Source: Aeromicrobium sp. Root495 (GTDB taxonomy: Bacteria > Actinomycetota > Actinomycetes > Propionibacteriales > Nocardioidaceae). From it: a stretch of 64,000 nucleotides of DNA. Positions 59,592 through 64,000 of this stretch are shown here, in pieces. The notes below the pieces were generated by a model that saw only the letters and a list, made by a program, of their open reading frames with translations, was not told the origin of the DNA and did not search any database. The position numbers and the translations under genes were made by a program. Each line of letters opens with the position of its first letter. The stretch's first letter is position 1. The DNA is taken from assembly GCF_001426755.1 (NCBI RefSeq), contig NZ_LMFJ01000001.1, forward strand, positions 848,734-912,733, written 5' to 3'.

Positions 59592-64000
<4,409 letters not shown>

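Overview
The window is chromosomal DNA from a high-GC actinobacterium. The 16S sequence and the gene set point to the family Nocardioidaceae, with Aeromicrobium as the best guess; this rests on recalled 16S features and was not checked by alignment. Gene order in the first 45 kb (DUF3145, aceE, DUF3052, AhpE-like peroxiredoxin, Nif3-like, zinc-ribbon coiled-coil, RNase H/phosphatase, panB, glnA2-like) echoes the block around Rv2222c-Rv2241 of Mycobacterium tuberculosis, so most of it is ordinary conserved backbone.

Layout. 1-9.4 kb: DUF3145, an unusual membrane-anchored acyl carrier protein, an alpha/beta hydrolase, a PAP2-type phosphatase, aceE divergent from a DUF3052 gene, a peroxiredoxin with a thiamine-binding-like protein, a pyruvyl transferase family protein and tRNA-Val(TAC). 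9.6-11.6 kb: a degenerate sigma-like protein, a 53-residue zinc-binding anti-sigma-like protein, and a MerR/cobalamin regulator of LitR/CarH type. 11.6-20.5 kb: a RecQ-like helicase with a phosphoribosyltransferase-like tail, TetR with a clear palindromic operator, Nif3-like, a zinc-ribbon protein that probably starts at CTG, RNase H/phosphatase, YaaA, an ArsB/SLC13-like permease, and a GDT1-type cation exporter behind a yybP-ykoY manganese riboswitch. The RNase P RNA gene follows.

20.9-35.0 kb is an integrated mobile element of about 14.1 kb, inserted at the 3' end of rnpB and bounded by an exact 30-bp direct repeat. It carries an integrase, an XRE repressor, an excisionase-like protein, a Rep-like AAA ATPase, a WhiB-like protein and several small DNA-binding proteins. 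Its cargo is unrecognised: a 2-oxoglutarate/Fe(II) oxygenase, small membrane proteins, two divergent related proteins, and a two-gene unit of a 355-residue soluble protein and a four-helix membrane protein. No capsid, portal, terminase or conjugation genes are visible, so it resembles a phage satellite or defence island rather than a full prophage. The cargo between about 29.0 and 32.5 kb is the best place to look for a new system.

35-59 kb returns to backbone: a lipoprotein, an excalibur protein, a large LuxR/AAA regulator, map, panB, nadE and glnA; a citrate-type two-component system divergent from a TctCBA tripartite tricarboxylate transporter operon; two universal stress proteins around a FrnE/DsbA-like protein; then a Pls/PosA-type six-helix nonribosomal peptide synthetase coupled to an M1 aminopeptidase and next to a phosphopantetheinyl transferase, which together look like a poly-amino-acid or isopeptide pathway. 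tyrS is followed by the rrn operon: two promoters, leader, complete 16S, a spacer without tRNA genes, and the 5' part of 23S running off the window end.
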